NCBI GenBank assembly: GCA_004359425.1
Contig: PTEU01000001.1
Coordinates: forward strand, 438,929-502,928
Reading direction: 5' to 3'
Length of the DNA: 64,000 nt
Source: Ideonella sp. MAG2
GTDB lineage: Bacteria; Pseudomonadota; Gammaproteobacteria; Burkholderiales; Burkholderiaceae_C
Shown piece after piece: positions 18,138-26,693 of the stretch. The first letter of the stretch is position 1, and the number at the start of each line of letters is the position of its first letter. The notes under the pieces are model-generated. The model did not search any database, was not told where the DNA came from, and saw only the letters and a program-made list of their open reading frames with translations. The position numbers and the translations under genes were made by a program.

Positions 18138-18593
18138 GTGCATGCCTTCGTGGCCTTTGGGCATGGCCAAGGCCTTGATGGGGGCTTTGACCTCGACGGT
18201 CTCCTTCTTGCCGTCCTTGCCCTCAATGGTCAGGGTCAGGGGCACGGTGTCGCCGTCTTTCAAGGGCTGCTTCAGGTCCATCAGCATCACATGGTAGCCA
18301 CCGGGCTTGAGCTCAACAGGCTTGCCTGCGGGCAGCTCCAGGCTGGGGATGGCGGCCATCTTCATGACGTTGCCCTCCATCTTCATCTCATGCACTTCGA
18401 CCACACCGGCCACCGGGGAGGCGGCGGACAACAGCTTGCCGCCTTGGGCGTTGGTTAGCGTCATGAAGGCGCCGGTGGCCTTTTGCTGGGCCACGGTGCC
18501 GCGAACCCAGGCGTCTTTGACGGTGGTTTGAGCCCAAGCGGGCGAGGCGGCGAGCGTGGCGGCCAAGCTGGCCAGGGCAATCAATTTGTTCAT
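18132..18593 (-). CDS. Periplasmic copper chaperone PCu(A)C
   Basis: A 153-residue exported protein (signal peptide about 1-21, ending PAWAQ). The Cu(I) site is visible as VEVHEMKMEGNVMKM followed by GGYHVMLMDL: the H-M and H-x-M ligands of the PCu(A)C family, which hand copper to cytochrome oxidase and other acceptors. It is the last gene of the leftward copper block, behind the Crp-family gene. Start set at MNKLIALASL, which gives a proper signal peptide. Confidence 0.93.
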   Translation of the reverse strand: MNKLIALASLAATLAASPAWAQTTVKDAWVRGTVAQQKATGAFMTLTNAQGGKLLSAASPVAGVVEVHEMKMEGNVMKMAAIPSLELPAGKPVELKPGGYHVMLMDLKQPLKDGDTVPLTLTIEGKDGKKETVEVKAPIKALAMPKGHEGMHK

Positions 18594-18679
18594 GGTGATC
18601 CTTGATGGGAGAAGGTAACTCAACCCTGGTTCTGACAAGTGGGTTGACCAAAAGTTCAATGGCTTGCGCGCCGTCGGCT

Positions 18680-19324
18680 TCAAGTGGTGCTCAGCATGCC
18701 CAGGCGCTGGCTGCCATCACTGCGCGTCATGCCTGTGGGCCATTCTGCTTGCACCAAGCGCGACAGGCTGAAGCTGGCACCTTGGCGTTGCCGCCCAGCC
18801 AAGATGTGGGTGCGCTTGAGGTTGGCAAAAATCCGTGACACGGTCTCTGGTGCCGTGTCGATGATGGCGGCCATGTCTTTGATGGTCGGCAGGGCACGAG
18901 TGCCTTCGCCGCTCCATGGTGTGTCTTGGGGTGTCAAGCTCAGCAACAGGTGCTTGAGCCGGTCTTGGGCCGGGCCGCTGCGCAGCTTGACCACATCCTC
19001 GCACCGGCGCTGCTGTTGCAGCAAGCCTTCGATCAGCGCCATGCGGCGTTGGGTCTCCCCAGGCAGCATGCGCTGGCGGGCGCTGGTGGGCACGATGGCA
19101 CGCGCAGTGTAGGCATAAGGGTAGGCCGCCAGCAGCTCCAATCCCAGCAGATCACCCGGCAAGGCCAGGTGCACAAAGCGCGGGCCTTCGCGGTCCATGC
19201 GGTCCAGCCGCACTGCGCCGGATTCCAACTGCCACACTGTGCCCGAGGCGCCAGACTCAAACAGCGCTTCGCCACAGGCCAAGTGCACCAATTCCAAAGA
19301 GGTGGGAGATTCCAAACTCATCAT
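18680..19324 (-). CDS. Crp/Fnr-family transcriptional regulator
   Basis: A protein of about 214 residues with an N-terminal cyclic-nucleotide-binding-like beta-roll (LESGAVRLDRM, VHLALPGDLLGLELLA). The C-terminal winged helix is TIKDMAAIIDTAPETVSRIF, NLKRTHIL. The Fnr iron-sulfur cysteine cluster is absent, so direct oxygen sensing by a 4Fe-4S cluster is unlikely. It sits between YcnI and PCu(A)C inside the copper block and may regulate it, but no matching palindrome was identified. Start 19324 or 19321. Confidence 0.85.
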   Translation of the reverse strand: MMSLESPTSLELVHLACGEALFESGASGTVWQLESGAVRLDRMDREGPRFVHLALPGDLLGLELLAAYPYAYTARAIVPTSARQRMLPGETQRRMALIEGLLQQQRRCEDVVKLRSGPAQDRLKHLLLSLTPQDTPWSGEGTRALPTIKDMAAIIDTAPETVSRIFANLKRTHILAGRQRQGASFSLSRLVQAEWPTGMTRSDGSQRLGMLSTT

Positions 19325-19535
19325 GAGACTCCAGCAGTCGCAGCCCTTGAGGGCCAGCGTTGCAAGGCCACAGGCCTTGCGCTGCAAATAAAGAGGGCGA
19401 CGCCAGGGTCCTGGCCACTGTCGTCGTTGCCACGCGAACTTGCGAACGCGCAGGATGGATACGGGTTTCTACCAGGATTTGCCGTCATGGACCTTGCGGG
19501 ACATCAAGTCTTTGTGCTTTGGGCTGCGTGGTCGG

Positions 19536-20078
19536 TCAGTGGGCATGCCCTGCGTGCGGGTTGTCTTGCACCTCCAGCAAGGCGGCCGGTGCCTTCAGGC
19601 CCTGGGTCGACGTGCCTTCTTTGGGCACCTCGGCCCAATCCCAGCGGCCCTTCTCGCAGACTTGGCTGACCTTGAACCACAGCGGGCCAGCGCTTGGGGG
19701 CAATTGGCCGCGCACCGTGAACTCGTCGTACCAGGCGTCCTCCAGCCAGTCGGCGCGGGTGTTGGCCTTCCAAGTGACCTCCACCACGTCTTCGGTAACT
19801 TGGCGGCCGTGGCTGTCATAGGGCGTGGCCAATTTCTCCTTGCGCAGGCTCAGGGTCCAACCGGCCTTGGGCACGGGTTTGGCACCGCGCAAGCCGGTGG
19901 GGATCTGCACGGTTACGGTGTGGGTGGGGCTGCCCTCGCAGCCGTGGCCGACTTTGAGCACGGCCTTGTAGGTCGAGCCCGCTGGGGCCTTGGGGGTCTC
20001 CAGCGTGACATGGGCCTGGGCCGAGGTGGCCAGGGCGGCGGCGATGCAGCAGAGTGTGTGGCGCAGAGATGGGAACAT
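19536..20078 (-). CDS. YcnI-family (DUF1775) periplasmic copper-binding protein
   Basis: A 180-residue exported protein with signal peptide ending AQAHVTLETP. The mature N-terminal His is the conserved copper ligand of YcnI proteins. Further family features are GSTYKAVLKVGHGCEGSPTH, VTVQIPTGLRGAKPVP and the conserved Trp-rich region (AGWTLSLR, WYDEFTVRG). A His-rich tail (HAGHAH) ends the protein. YcnI homologues bind Cu(II) and are linked to copper trafficking. It follows the first TonB receptor by 11 bases, in the same operon. Confidence 0.92.
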   Translation of the reverse strand: MFPSLRHTLCCIAAALATSAQAHVTLETPKAPAGSTYKAVLKVGHGCEGSPTHTVTVQIPTGLRGAKPVPKAGWTLSLRKEKLATPYDSHGRQVTEDVVEVTWKANTRADWLEDAWYDEFTVRGQLPPSAGPLWFKVSQVCEKGRWDWAEVPKEGTSTQGLKAPAALLEVQDNPHAGHAH

Positions 20079-20089
20079 GCGGGGCTCCT

Positions 20090-22456
20090 TCACAGGTCAA
20101 ACTTCAGTTCAGCGCTGTAGGTGCGCTGCGGGTAGGGGTGGAAGTTCCAGTACTGGTAGTTGTTCAGGTTGTCGATGCCAAAGGCCGCGCTCCACTGCTT
20201 GTTGACCCGGTAATGCACCCGCAGGTCGGTGGTGAAGTATTTGGAGGCCCCGGTGTAGGCAAAGCCGTTCACATCGGAGTTGTCGAGTGATGAGTACTGC
20301 ACGCCGCTGTAGCGAGCGCCATAAGCCACGCTCAGATCAGGCGTGGCGCGCCAGGTCACCAGGGCCGTGCCACGCCAGCGCGGCACGCGGGGTTGCCACT
20401 TGCCCAGGGTGTCCCCCGGCTTGCTGACATAGCCACTGTTGGCCACGATCTTGGAGTCGGCGTAGGTCAGGCTGGCCTGTGCATCCAGGCCCTTGATCCA
20501 AGTGCTCAAAAGGTCGTTACCCTTGAGCGCCAATTCCAAGCCGGTGGTCCGCACGCCGTCCACGTTCTGCACGGCATTGGTCAGCGGCGTGATGTTGGGC
20601 AAGGCCTGGCTATAGAGCGCATCTGCGGTCTCTTCATGGAAGGCGGTCAAGCGCACATCAGCGTTGTCGGCCACCGTCCACAAGCCACTCAACTCGGTGG
20701 TTTGTGAGCGCTCCGGGCGCAAGTTGGGGTTGGCGATGTTGCTGATGCCCGTCGCCGTGGCCGCACCTTGATACAGCTCAGACACCGTAGGGAAGCGCAC
20801 CGCGCGGCCACTCGATGCCTTGAGCACCAGGGTGTCGCTGGCTTGGTAGGACAGCGCCACTTTAGGCGACCACATCGTGGCGGCCCGCTCGGGGTGGGCA
20901 TAGAGGTTGGTGCCGGTTTGGGTCAGGCCGTCTTGGGCTGTCCAGTGCTCGCCGCGCAGGCCCAGCACCGTCTTCCAGCCGGGCGCAAGGGCCCAGGTGT
21001 CTTGCGCCCAGACGGCCTGCAATTGGGTTTCGCCATTGAAGCGACTGGCCAGGGTGCCCGTGTCATCGGACTGCCAGTTCACGAGATTGAACACATTGGT
21101 GCGCAGGCTGTAGTGGTCTTGCTGCACGCCCGCATCGACGATGTGCGCGCCCTTCAGGCCGTTCGGCCGCCACGTGCCGCGCGCGGCCAAGGTGGTCCAG
21201 CCCGACCCTTCCAGTTGTGTCAAGGTGCCTGCGCCACCGCTTTGCGCGGCAGGCAGCGCGGTGGTCGAGCGGCGCTGCTCGTCTTGGTCGTAGGCGTAGC
21301 GCGACAGGGCCAACTCCCAGTCAAACACGCCCTTGGTGTGGCTCTTCACCGAGAGTGCCTGCATGCTGTGCTGCAAGGCATCTTTGTTGAGCGGGAAGTC
21401 CGAGGCCAGGACGCCGGCCTTGCCACCGCTGGCGGCCGTATAGCCCAGGCCATTGATATTGATGCCGCCGCTGTAAACAGGGTTGCCGCTGGCGTCCTTC
21501 AGGGTGGACTCCGATTGACCGTCGGCACGGTTGTGCCAACCCGCCAGCAGCAGTTGCGCCCGCAGCGTGGGGCTGATGTCATAACTCAGCTTCAGCTTGG
21601 CTTGGTCTTGCACTGTGTGGTACTGGGTGCTGGTGCCGATGATGAACCAGGGCGCATTGGTCTTGTCCAGCCCGCTGACGGCCCCGGTGACGGCTGTGCC
21701 GCTGGTGCCGGCCGTGCCGTTGGCGGCAGTGCGTGTGGCAAACACCAGGGGCTGGCCTTCGCTGTCCAGGTGGCCCACATGCAGCCACCAGGCAAAAGCG
21801 CCTTGGCGGTCGCCCAAGGTCATGCTGGCCTGGCCGCCGCTGTAGGTGTCTCGGGTGTTGTAGAGCTTGAAGGGCTGCACAAAACCCTGCAGCTTGCCGT
21901 GAGCCTCAAAACTGTTGGGCATGCGGGTGACGTAGTCCACCACCGCGCCCACCGAGTTGCCGGCATAAGCCGCCGAGAAGGGGCCGTAGAGCACGTCCAC
22001 CCGGTCGATCTCCTCCGGGGCCACCACGCCCCAGCGCGGCGTGAAGTTGGCGCCATTGCCCAGGTAGTTGGACAACAGAATGCCGTCGGCAAACACCATG
22101 GAGCGAGCGCTGTTGCCGGTGCCCGAGGCCCGGCTGGACAGCACGGCGTGGTTGTAGTCGCCGATATAGCGCTTGCGCACCAGCAGGCTAGGGAAGTACT
22201 TCAGCGCATCTTCGCTGTCAGTGGCGTTCACCGTCAACGCCAACTCCTCCGCCGTGATGCCCTCGATGGTGGTGGGGATCTGAGTCGGCAGCGAGGTGGG
22301 GCGCGCGCCGGTGACGGTGACCACGCCGCCGTCATGAACGGGACGACTGCTTTCAGGCTGTGCAGTGCTTTGTGCGCTGGCGATGGGTGCTGCGAGCGCA
22401 AGCATCAGGGCGGACAACGCAAAAGGGGGGTATGTGGGAGGCGTGAGTTTGAACAT
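20090..22456 (-). CDS. TonB-dependent receptor, copper block no. 1
   Basis: A 788-residue outer-membrane active importer. A signal peptide covers about 1-33 (ending PIASAQ). A plug domain follows, with VTVTGARPTSLPTQIPT, RSMVFADGILLSNYLGNG and EEIDRVDVLYGPFSAAYAGN. A 22-strand barrel ends in the aromatic/hydrophobic C-terminus SAELKFDL. The neighbours (YcnI, the copper-uptake-associated protein, PCu(A)C) point to copper or a copper complex as substrate; no ligand can be read from sequence. Start set at MFKLTPPTYP. Confidence 0.93.
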   Translation of the reverse strand: MFKLTPPTYPPFALSALMLALAAPIASAQSTAQPESSRPVHDGGVVTVTGARPTSLPTQIPTTIEGITAEELALTVNATDSEDALKYFPSLLVRKRYIGDYNHAVLSSRASGTGNSARSMVFADGILLSNYLGNGANFTPRWGVVAPEEIDRVDVLYGPFSAAYAGNSVGAVVDYVTRMPNSFEAHGKLQGFVQPFKLYNTRDTYSGGQASMTLGDRQGAFAWWLHVGHLDSEGQPLVFATRTAANGTAGTSGTAVTGAVSGLDKTNAPWFIIGTSTQYHTVQDQAKLKLSYDISPTLRAQLLLAGWHNRADGQSESTLKDASGNPVYSGGININGLGYTAASGGKAGVLASDFPLNKDALQHSMQALSVKSHTKGVFDWELALSRYAYDQDEQRRSTTALPAAQSGGAGTLTQLEGSGWTTLAARGTWRPNGLKGAHIVDAGVQQDHYSLRTNVFNLVNWQSDDTGTLASRFNGETQLQAVWAQDTWALAPGWKTVLGLRGEHWTAQDGLTQTGTNLYAHPERAATMWSPKVALSYQASDTLVLKASSGRAVRFPTVSELYQGAATATGISNIANPNLRPERSQTTELSGLWTVADNADVRLTAFHEETADALYSQALPNITPLTNAVQNVDGVRTTGLELALKGNDLLSTWIKGLDAQASLTYADSKIVANSGYVSKPGDTLGKWQPRVPRWRGTALVTWRATPDLSVAYGARYSGVQYSSLDNSDVNGFAYTGASKYFTTDLRVHYRVNKQWSAAFGIDNLNNYQYWNFHPYPQRTYSAELKFDL

Positions 22457-22490
22457 GATCGATAGAGTGAGTAGAAGAGTGAATTGGGGG

Positions 22491-22994
22491 TCAGTGGGCG
22501 GCCGAAGCGGCGTGGGTGGCTCCAGCAGCGGGGCCATGCCCTGCGCCGTGATGACGCGGGTCGACCTTCAGGGTGCCTTTGAACAGGCTGAGCTTGGCGC
22601 GGTCGGAGGCCGCCAGGGCAGCTTCTGCTTTAATCGCTTGGAGGCTCAACCGCTGGGCCTGCTCAGGGCTCAGTCCTGCGTCCTTGAGCCACTTCGCTTG
22701 TAGGAGGTCGTCGCCCCCACACACCGCGATGACCCAACGATCCTGTTGGCGCTTGAGCAGTGCACGACCGCCCATCTCGCCTTGGGTCCAGCCCGCCAGC
22801 GCTGCGTTGCCTTCAATGACCACAGGGGCCACCGCCAAGCGCGCTTCGGGCTTGTCAAACTGAGACATCAAGACGGCTTTCACTTGCTGCTCGGCCGGAG
22901 CCTCATGCGCTTGAGCAAGCGACAAGGTGGCGCACAGGCCAAGGGTGAGGGCTCGGGGGGCAAGCCGCAGCCAAACAGAGTAGGACGGGATCAT
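22491..22994 (-). CDS. Copper uptake system-associated protein
   Basis: A 167-residue exported protein: signal peptide about 1-30, mature start AHEAPAEQQVKAVLMSQFD. The central domain has VAPVVIEGNAALAGWTQGE, GGRALLKRQQDRWVIAVCGG and DLLQAKWLKDAGLSPEQA. The C-terminus is His-rich (HHGAGHGP, ending AASAAH), plausible for metal binding. Homologues are typically found next to TonB receptors and YcnI. Mechanism unknown. It lies between two TonB receptor genes, with gaps of about 20-35 bases. Confidence 0.85.
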   Translation of the reverse strand: MIPSYSVWLRLAPRALTLGLCATLSLAQAHEAPAEQQVKAVLMSQFDKPEARLAVAPVVIEGNAALAGWTQGEMGGRALLKRQQDRWVIAVCGGDDLLQAKWLKDAGLSPEQAQRLSLQAIKAEAALAASDRAKLSLFKGTLKVDPRHHGAGHGPAAGATHAASAAH

Positions 22995-23016
22995 GTGGAG
23001 TGGCTTCCGTACGAAG

Positions 23017-24936
23017 TTAGAGGCTGAGGTTGAGACCAAGCTGGACCGAGCGCCCTGCCATGGGGTAGTTGGGGCGGTAGGCATAGCGCTTGTCGCCCAG
23101 GTTTTCCAGGCCCAAGAAAACTTCACCGCGTGGCCCCAAGGCAGGCACGGCATAGGCGGCGCGGCCACTGAAGACGGCGAAACCGCCGACCCGGCCCGCG
23201 TTGCTGCTGCCGTCTGCACGGCCTTGGCTCAGGGTGTTCATGGCGCTTTGCGCCTGGCCATCGGCCGAGACACGCCACGGGCCCGCTTGCCAAGTCAGGC
23301 CCAGGCCCAGGCTGCGCTCGGGCGCATAGGGCAGGTCGGTGCGGGACGGGTCCAGCACGGTCACGTTCACATGGCTGCTCCACTGCGGCGACCAACGGCC
23401 TTGCCAGCTCAGCTCCGCACCGCGCATCTCATAGCGGCCGAGATTGGTCCAGCTTGGCAGAGCCACGGCTGGCGGGAAGGCAAACACATAACGGTCGGAC
23501 ACGGTGTCTTTGAACAGCGCCACATCCAGCGTCTGGCCGGCTTGCGGCCGCCACTGCATGCCGGCTTCCAGGTGGTTCATGCGCTCGGGGTTGAGGCCAC
23601 GCCAGCCGGTGGGCGAGGCAGCCAAAGGCGGCACCAAGGCGTTGAGCAGCGGTGCGTCCAGCCCCGGGTGGTTGAGCCCGCGCGAGGCGTTGAGGCGCCA
23701 AGCCCACACGGTGCCGTTTTCCAAGACCACGCCAGCGTGAGGGGCCGTGCTGCGCCCATAAACGCTGTGGTCGTACACCCGCACACCCGCCGAAGGTTGG
23801 ATCTGCCAGTCGCCGCCCAGCGCCCAGCGCTGGGCCAGTGCGATGTGCGGAGCGCTCAGCCGCATGCTCACGCCCTCAAAGGCCGTGAAGCCGTTGAAGG
23901 CCACGCTGCCTTGCATCTGGTCGACATCCCATCCGGCCTGCAGCTCGCCCCCGGTCCACGGCTGGGCGGTTTCTTGCCAGCGCCAGCCGCGCAGCGCAAA
24001 GGTGCTGCGGGTGACGGCCGCTTGCGGGTTGTCCCAGATGCCGACGCCTTGGTTGTCGTACACCTGAACGCGGCCTCGCCAGCTGCCGTGCTGGTGGCTC
24101 ACGCTCAGGCTGCTGAGCGTGCCTCGCGTGCTGAACTGGCCGGTGCGGCTGGCGGGCAGGCCTTCTTCGCCGGGGTCGGAGACTTTGTTGTCCGCGCTCA
24201 GCAGCAAGGCGCCCACCGACCACTCGGGGCTGAGTCGCCACCCCGCGCGCAGTAGGCCGTTGTCCAGGCGGCCTTGGGCGGCCTCGCGGTGGCCGTCAGA
24301 CTCCGCATGGCTTTGTGCCACGGACAGGTCTACATCGCCCCAGCGACCGCTGAAATCGGCCTGTTCTACCCAAGTGCCAAAGCTGCCCCCCATCAGCCGC
24401 AGATTGCCGCGTACGCCAGCGTCTTTGGCCTGCAGTGGCTGCATGTCGATGGAGGCAAAGGTGTTGCCCAGCACCTGAGGCTGCGGGCCTTTGAGCACGC
24501 GGATGCGCTCCATGCCATGCACCGGCAGCAGGTCCAGCAGGGCGTGGTTCCAGACGCCCATGTAAAAGGGCAAGCCATCGACAAAAGTCTTGACCTCGCT
24601 GCCTGGGCGGCTGGCACCCAACCCACGCACATACACAGCGCCACCTTCGTCACCCCCGAAAGAGCCCACCGGATTGAAGCGCGACACATTCACACCGGGC
24701 GTGCGGCGCAGGGCGGCAGAAAGGTCCAGTGCTTGCAGGTCACGCACCTGAGCTGTGCCGACTTCTGTGCTGAGGCCGCCAAAGGCATCCACACGTTGGG
24801 CTTCCACGAGGGGAGGCGCGATGACTTCAACCCGCTCTGTCGGGGCCGTCGCCTGGGCGAAGGCGCCTTGGCAAGCCAAGACGGCGGCCGCAGACAAGAT
24901 CGAGGGGCGCAGGCGGATGGTGTTGAAGCAGGGCAT
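23017..24936 (-). CDS. TonB-dependent receptor, copper block no. 2
   Basis: A 639-residue outer-membrane receptor with signal peptide ending GAFAQATAP. The plug is VEVIAPPLVEAQRVDAFGG, RRTPGVNVSRFNPVGSF, VKTFVDGLPFYMGVW and MERIRVLKGPQPQVLGN. A barrel follows, ending GRSVQLGLNLSL. It is shorter than receptor 1 and only distantly alike. With a PCu(A)C-like protein upstream and a copper-associated protein downstream, a copper or copper-complex substrate is the best guess. Confidence 0.92.
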   Translation of the reverse strand: MPCFNTIRLRPSILSAAAVLACQGAFAQATAPTERVEVIAPPLVEAQRVDAFGGLSTEVGTAQVRDLQALDLSAALRRTPGVNVSRFNPVGSFGGDEGGAVYVRGLGASRPGSEVKTFVDGLPFYMGVWNHALLDLLPVHGMERIRVLKGPQPQVLGNTFASIDMQPLQAKDAGVRGNLRLMGGSFGTWVEQADFSGRWGDVDLSVAQSHAESDGHREAAQGRLDNGLLRAGWRLSPEWSVGALLLSADNKVSDPGEEGLPASRTGQFSTRGTLSSLSVSHQHGSWRGRVQVYDNQGVGIWDNPQAAVTRSTFALRGWRWQETAQPWTGGELQAGWDVDQMQGSVAFNGFTAFEGVSMRLSAPHIALAQRWALGGDWQIQPSAGVRVYDHSVYGRSTAPHAGVVLENGTVWAWRLNASRGLNHPGLDAPLLNALVPPLAASPTGWRGLNPERMNHLEAGMQWRPQAGQTLDVALFKDTVSDRYVFAFPPAVALPSWTNLGRYEMRGAELSWQGRWSPQWSSHVNVTVLDPSRTDLPYAPERSLGLGLTWQAGPWRVSADGQAQSAMNTLSQGRADGSSNAGRVGGFAVFSGRAAYAVPALGPRGEVFLGLENLGDKRYAYRPNYPMAGRSVQLGLNLSL

Positions 24937-24966
24937 GGATGAGGTCTCCGGGGTTACAGCAAAAAA

Positions 24967-25434
24967 TCAGGCAGCGGTGTGGCGGGGCTGTTGCACCCAC
25001 ACCCTCAGCTCAATGGAACCACTGCGCTCAAAGCGCAGCGTCAGTGGGAAGCGGTCGCCCGCCTGCAAGGGGGCTTTGAGGCCTTGCAGGCTGAGGCGCC
25101 AGGCGCCGTCATGGCGCAGTGGCAGCTCACTCTGCGCGGCGATGGGCAGGCCATCGACGCTGCGCCAAGTCTGGGCCTCGCGCTGTTGGATCAACACCGC
25201 GCTCGCCACCGGCGTGTGGCCGCCCAGCAGGCGGTCGGTCTGACGGCCGCTGTTGCGCAAGAGGCGCAGATAGGCGAAGCCTTCTGTCGTGCCCGGTGCC
25301 GAAGGGATGGCGTAGGGGTGGTCCAGGGTCAGGTCACCCAACTGACTGCCGTGGGCGAGGCTCAGGCCGCAGGCCAGCAAGGCGAGGCTGCCTCCGGTGG
25401 CTTGAATGAGGTGGCGGCGCGGCAAGACGTGCAT
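24967..25434 (-). CDS. PCu(A)C-like protein lacking the copper ligands
   Basis: A 155-residue exported protein starting MHVLPRRHLIQATGGSLALL, a possible twin-arginine-type signal. The fold-defining PCu(A)C segments are present (LDHPYAIPSAPGTTEGFAYL, RNSGRQTDRLLGG, LQGLKAPLQAGDRFPLTL). Where the family has H-E-M and H-x-M copper ligands, this protein reads AVLIQQREAQ and DGAWRLSLQG. It therefore probably does not bind Cu(I) the normal way. It overlaps the beta-barrel gene stop by one base (TGATG). Confidence 0.75.
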   Translation of the reverse strand: MHVLPRRHLIQATGGSLALLACGLSLAHGSQLGDLTLDHPYAIPSAPGTTEGFAYLRLLRNSGRQTDRLLGGHTPVASAVLIQQREAQTWRSVDGLPIAAQSELPLRHDGAWRLSLQGLKAPLQAGDRFPLTLRFERSGSIELRVWVQQPRHTAA

Positions 25435-26693
25435 CACCAGCCTCCTTCCAGCAAGCGCGGGCCTTGCCACAACAGGCGCAGGGCGGCATAGGGCTGCGCG
25501 GTGGCGGCACGCTCTTGGCCTGCCTCCACCCAAAGCTGCACCGGCGACCAGCCGCTGTAGCCCATCGACAAGGCCGCGCGGCTGACCGGCAGCGCGCCAA
25601 TGAAGCCGGCTTCGGTGGCCAGCAAGCTGGCGCCGGGGCCTTGCAGGTCATGGCGGGTTTGCAGGCGCTCTAGGCGGGCGGCTGCCTGCCAGGTGGGCAG
25701 CCAACGCCATTGGCCTTGCAGCCACACGCCGCTGGTGTCGCCTGCGTACACGGCGCGGCCGTTGACGGAGCTGAGATCACCGCGCTCGCGCCGCCACAAG
25801 CCTGCGGCTTGCAATGTCCAGCGGCCGTCGTCGCTGTCGGTGGCCAAGCTGGCACCCAAGACTTGGGCCTGGCCGTCAAAGCAGAGGCGCTGGGCCATGC
25901 TGATGCGGCAGTCGGGCACACCGTGGCTGTGGCCCACCACGCCCACGCCTTGCACGGCTGCGCCCCGGCCTTCAGGGTGAAGCCACACGCCGCTCACGTC
26001 CGCACGCCAATGCCCCCACTGGCCCTGCAGCCGCAGCGACGGCGCTGCCGCGCCATGCGGCCCAGCAGGGAATTTGCGCGCCCGCCAAACGCCTAGCTCG
26101 ATTTGGCTCAGCTGGGGGGCTGAGGTGTCACTGGGCGCGGCTTGCCACTGCAAGCTGCTGCCGTCGTCGATCCAGGTGGTGTGGATGATGGCTTGCTTGG
26201 CCAAAGGCGCTTGCGCAAACGGGTCGAGTTCTCCGGCTTGCCCAATCACCGTGCCCAGTGGCACGGACTGGCGGCCCAAGCGCCAGCGCAGTTGCTCACC
26301 GGCCTCCCACCAGGCAACGTTCCAATCGCCTTGCACGCGGGCCACTTCCACGTGCGGGGCGTCGCGGTCATGCTGCCCCACCGCTGCCTGGGCCGACCAG
26401 TGGCGGTCCAAGCGCAGGCCCACGCCCAGCATGGCATGCTCCAGGCCCAACTGGCCGCTGCGGTCCCGGGCTTGCTCGCCCGTCAGCAGCACGCCCGCGT
26501 GCCGGGGTGTGGGCCAGGCTTGGTCGGCGTGGATGGCGCTCAGCGCCACACCGGCCCCCACGCGCCAGCCCGGCACATCGGGCACGGCCTCGTCTTCGAC
26601 TTCATGGGCCGTGGCCAGGCTAGGCAGGGCCAGCGCCAGCAGCAGGGCGTATGCGCCAGGGTTGCGCAGAAAGCGGTGCTTATTCGGCTGCAT
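25434..26693 (-). CDS. Outer-membrane beta-barrel protein, unknown (porin-like)
   Basis: A 419-residue exported protein with signal peptide ending LATAHEVEDE. The body alternates amphipathic strands: WRVGAGVALSAIHADQAW, LGVGLRLDRHWSAQAAVG, WVEAGQERAATAQPYAALR. It contains a possible disulfide loop (DCRISMAQRLCFDG). It probably forms an outer-membrane barrel; such genes often accompany MbnP/MbnH pairs and TonB receptors. It overlaps the MbnH gene by 14 bases. Function is inferred only from context. Confidence 0.65.
   Translation of the reverse strand: MQPNKHRFLRNPGAYALLLALALPSLATAHEVEDEAVPDVPGWRVGAGVALSAIHADQAWPTPRHAGVLLTGEQARDRSGQLGLEHAMLGVGLRLDRHWSAQAAVGQHDRDAPHVEVARVQGDWNVAWWEAGEQLRWRLGRQSVPLGTVIGQAGELDPFAQAPLAKQAIIHTTWIDDGSSLQWQAAPSDTSAPQLSQIELGVWRARKFPAGPHGAAAPSLRLQGQWGHWRADVSGVWLHPEGRGAAVQGVGVVGHSHGVPDCRISMAQRLCFDGQAQVLGASLATDSDDGRWTLQAAGLWRRERGDLSSVNGRAVYAGDTSGVWLQGQWRWLPTWQAAARLERLQTRHDLQGPGASLLATEAGFIGALPVSRAALSMGYSGWSPVQLWVEAGQERAATAQPYAALRLLWQGPRLLEGGW

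Noticed and set aside
18680-19324. Oxygen-sensing FNR protein
   Set aside because: The N-terminal cysteine cluster needed for the 4Fe-4S centre is missing.
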